A stretch of DNA of 12,820 bases. Origin: Clostridiales bacterium (lineage in GTDB: Bacteria > Bacillota > Clostridia > Oscillospirales > CAG-272). This document shows, one piece after another, positions 12,344 to 12,820 of this stretch. The stretch is taken from the NCBI GenBank assembly GCA_003522145.1, contig DPGD01000010.1, positions 1 through 12,820 of the forward strand, given 5' to 3'. Numbering within the stretch: position 1 is the stretch's first letter; each line of letters opens with the position of its first letter. Position numbers and translations under genes: made by a program. The notes below the pieces were generated by a model that was not told the origin of the DNA, made no database searches, and saw only the letters and a program-made list of their open reading frames with translations.

Positions 12344-12820
12344 GACCGAAAGCCGAATCAATTGATAACTTTCAGAAAACAATTCACGGAATTCGTTAAA
12401 TTGCGTTTTACGGGGTGCTTTTTGATTTTTTGATAGAAATATCCTCGTTAACTTGACTTTATCTCGAATTTGTGGTATACTATCTTCAGCGTCCGGTATA
12501 TAAATAAAGTTGTTCAGTTGATTTGCGAGGACAACAATCGACTCACTGTCATCCACATCAGCCATTTGCATCGCAGCTGACAGTTTTTCAAAATCTGACT
12601 TGTCATATAGTCGTCGAAGGAATTCACAGGTATTATTCAAGCAATAGACACCTTCATTTGCGAGAATTGATTTGCTGTTCTCACTCCAATCTTCGGCAGG
12701 GAAATTTGACGAGTCCAGTGAGCATTCACATTCTCCCCACGTCTTTGCCGGGAGCTTTGACAGTGCGTGATTGATATCCTGAATAGAACATGGCAGATAC
12801 AAATACTCGGTTTCACCATT
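12317..12820 (-). CDS. ArdA-like antirestriction protein (5' end beyond the window)
   Basis: At least 167 residues; the frame is open through the right edge (xNGETEYLYLPCSIQ...), so the true start lies outside. ArdA-type features are LPCSIQDINHAL near the N-terminus, an acidic character, and DVDDSESIVVLANQLNNFIYIPDAED, which fits the pattern of ArdA proteins on conjugative elements (DNA mimics that block type I restriction enzymes). After IPDAED the usual GRYxI-type ending is absent and a basic tail (KLTRIFLSKNQKAPRKTQ) follows, suggesting a diverged or rearranged C-terminus. It fits the mobile-element context together with the recombinase remnant. Alternative: an unrelated accessory protein with a short chance resemblance. 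Confidence 0.55.
   Translation of the reverse strand, partial: NGETEYLYLPCSIQDINHALSKLPAKTWGECECSLDSSNFPAEDWSENSKSILANEGVYCLNNTCEFLRRLYDKSDFEKLSAAMQMADVDDSESIVVLANQLNNFIYIPDAEDSIPQIRDKVKLTRIFLSKNQKAPRKTQFNEFRELFSESYQLIRLSVWTLRNLCV

Noticed and set aside
12637..12819. Minus-strand ORF starting with an ATG at the right edge (MVKPSICICHV...)
   Set aside because: Out of frame with the ArdA-like protein, short, and lacking domain features; the alternative frame is open through the edge and better supported.

Overview
The window looks like chromosomal DNA of a gut-type, low-to-medium-GC Firmicute, probably in the Clostridia (Oscillospiraceae/Christensenellaceae-like). The reasons are strong AGGAGG-type ribosome binding sites, Rho-independent terminators with T-runs, Gram-positive-style signal peptides without lipoboxes, and protein families (GLUG repeats, GIGGG beta-helix repeats, YDG/MBG-like Ig modules, small TM-anchored ectodomains) typical of that group. 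The genus cannot be fixed from sequence alone.

About 50-9000 (minus strand) is one seven-gene envelope/secretion operon that ends at a clear terminator (52-88). In transcription order it holds: a GLUG-repeat protein with an internal TM helix and a C-terminal ectodomain (7473-8984); a 1373-aa secreted beta-helix/Ig protein (3267-7388); four small secreted proteins (2617-3213, 1992-2522, 1328-1906, 651-1286); and a small TM-anchored protein (116-643). The C-terminal ~145 residues of the giant protein and all four small secreted proteins share one domain pattern (YxVxIxF ... WN ... NxSDxPV ... LSGxP ... VTI). The first and last proteins share a second, TM-proximal domain (NP ... LxxSG/TG ... GxY). 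I read the locus as a multi-component surface structure or matrix: two membrane-anchored proteins bracket a family of secreted subunits. No sortase, LPXTG motif or dedicated signal peptidase is visible. The function is unknown to me, and this is the best candidate in the window for an undescribed system.

About 8985-9568 is a divergent control region facing a 110-aa XRE-family regulator (9569-9901, plus). It holds a perfect 10-bp inverted repeat (9452-9478) beside the regulator's promoter, a tandem 10-bp direct repeat over its -10 region, and a related half-site in the leader of the secreted operon.

About 9902-10176 separates convergent genes and is packed with four hairpin terminators. A stand-alone AAA/ABC-type ATPase (10177-11067, minus) follows. 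It is preceded by its own promoter and by a degraded small ORF with an in-frame TAG whose final stop lies inside the ATPase ribosome binding site.

About 11380-12820 is mobile-element debris: a strongly structured non-coding segment with a bidirectional terminator; a serine recombinase remnant (11777-12277) truncated and fused out of frame to the last ~47 codons of a GyrI/AraC-effector-type domain; and, cut by the right edge, an ArdA-like antirestriction gene.
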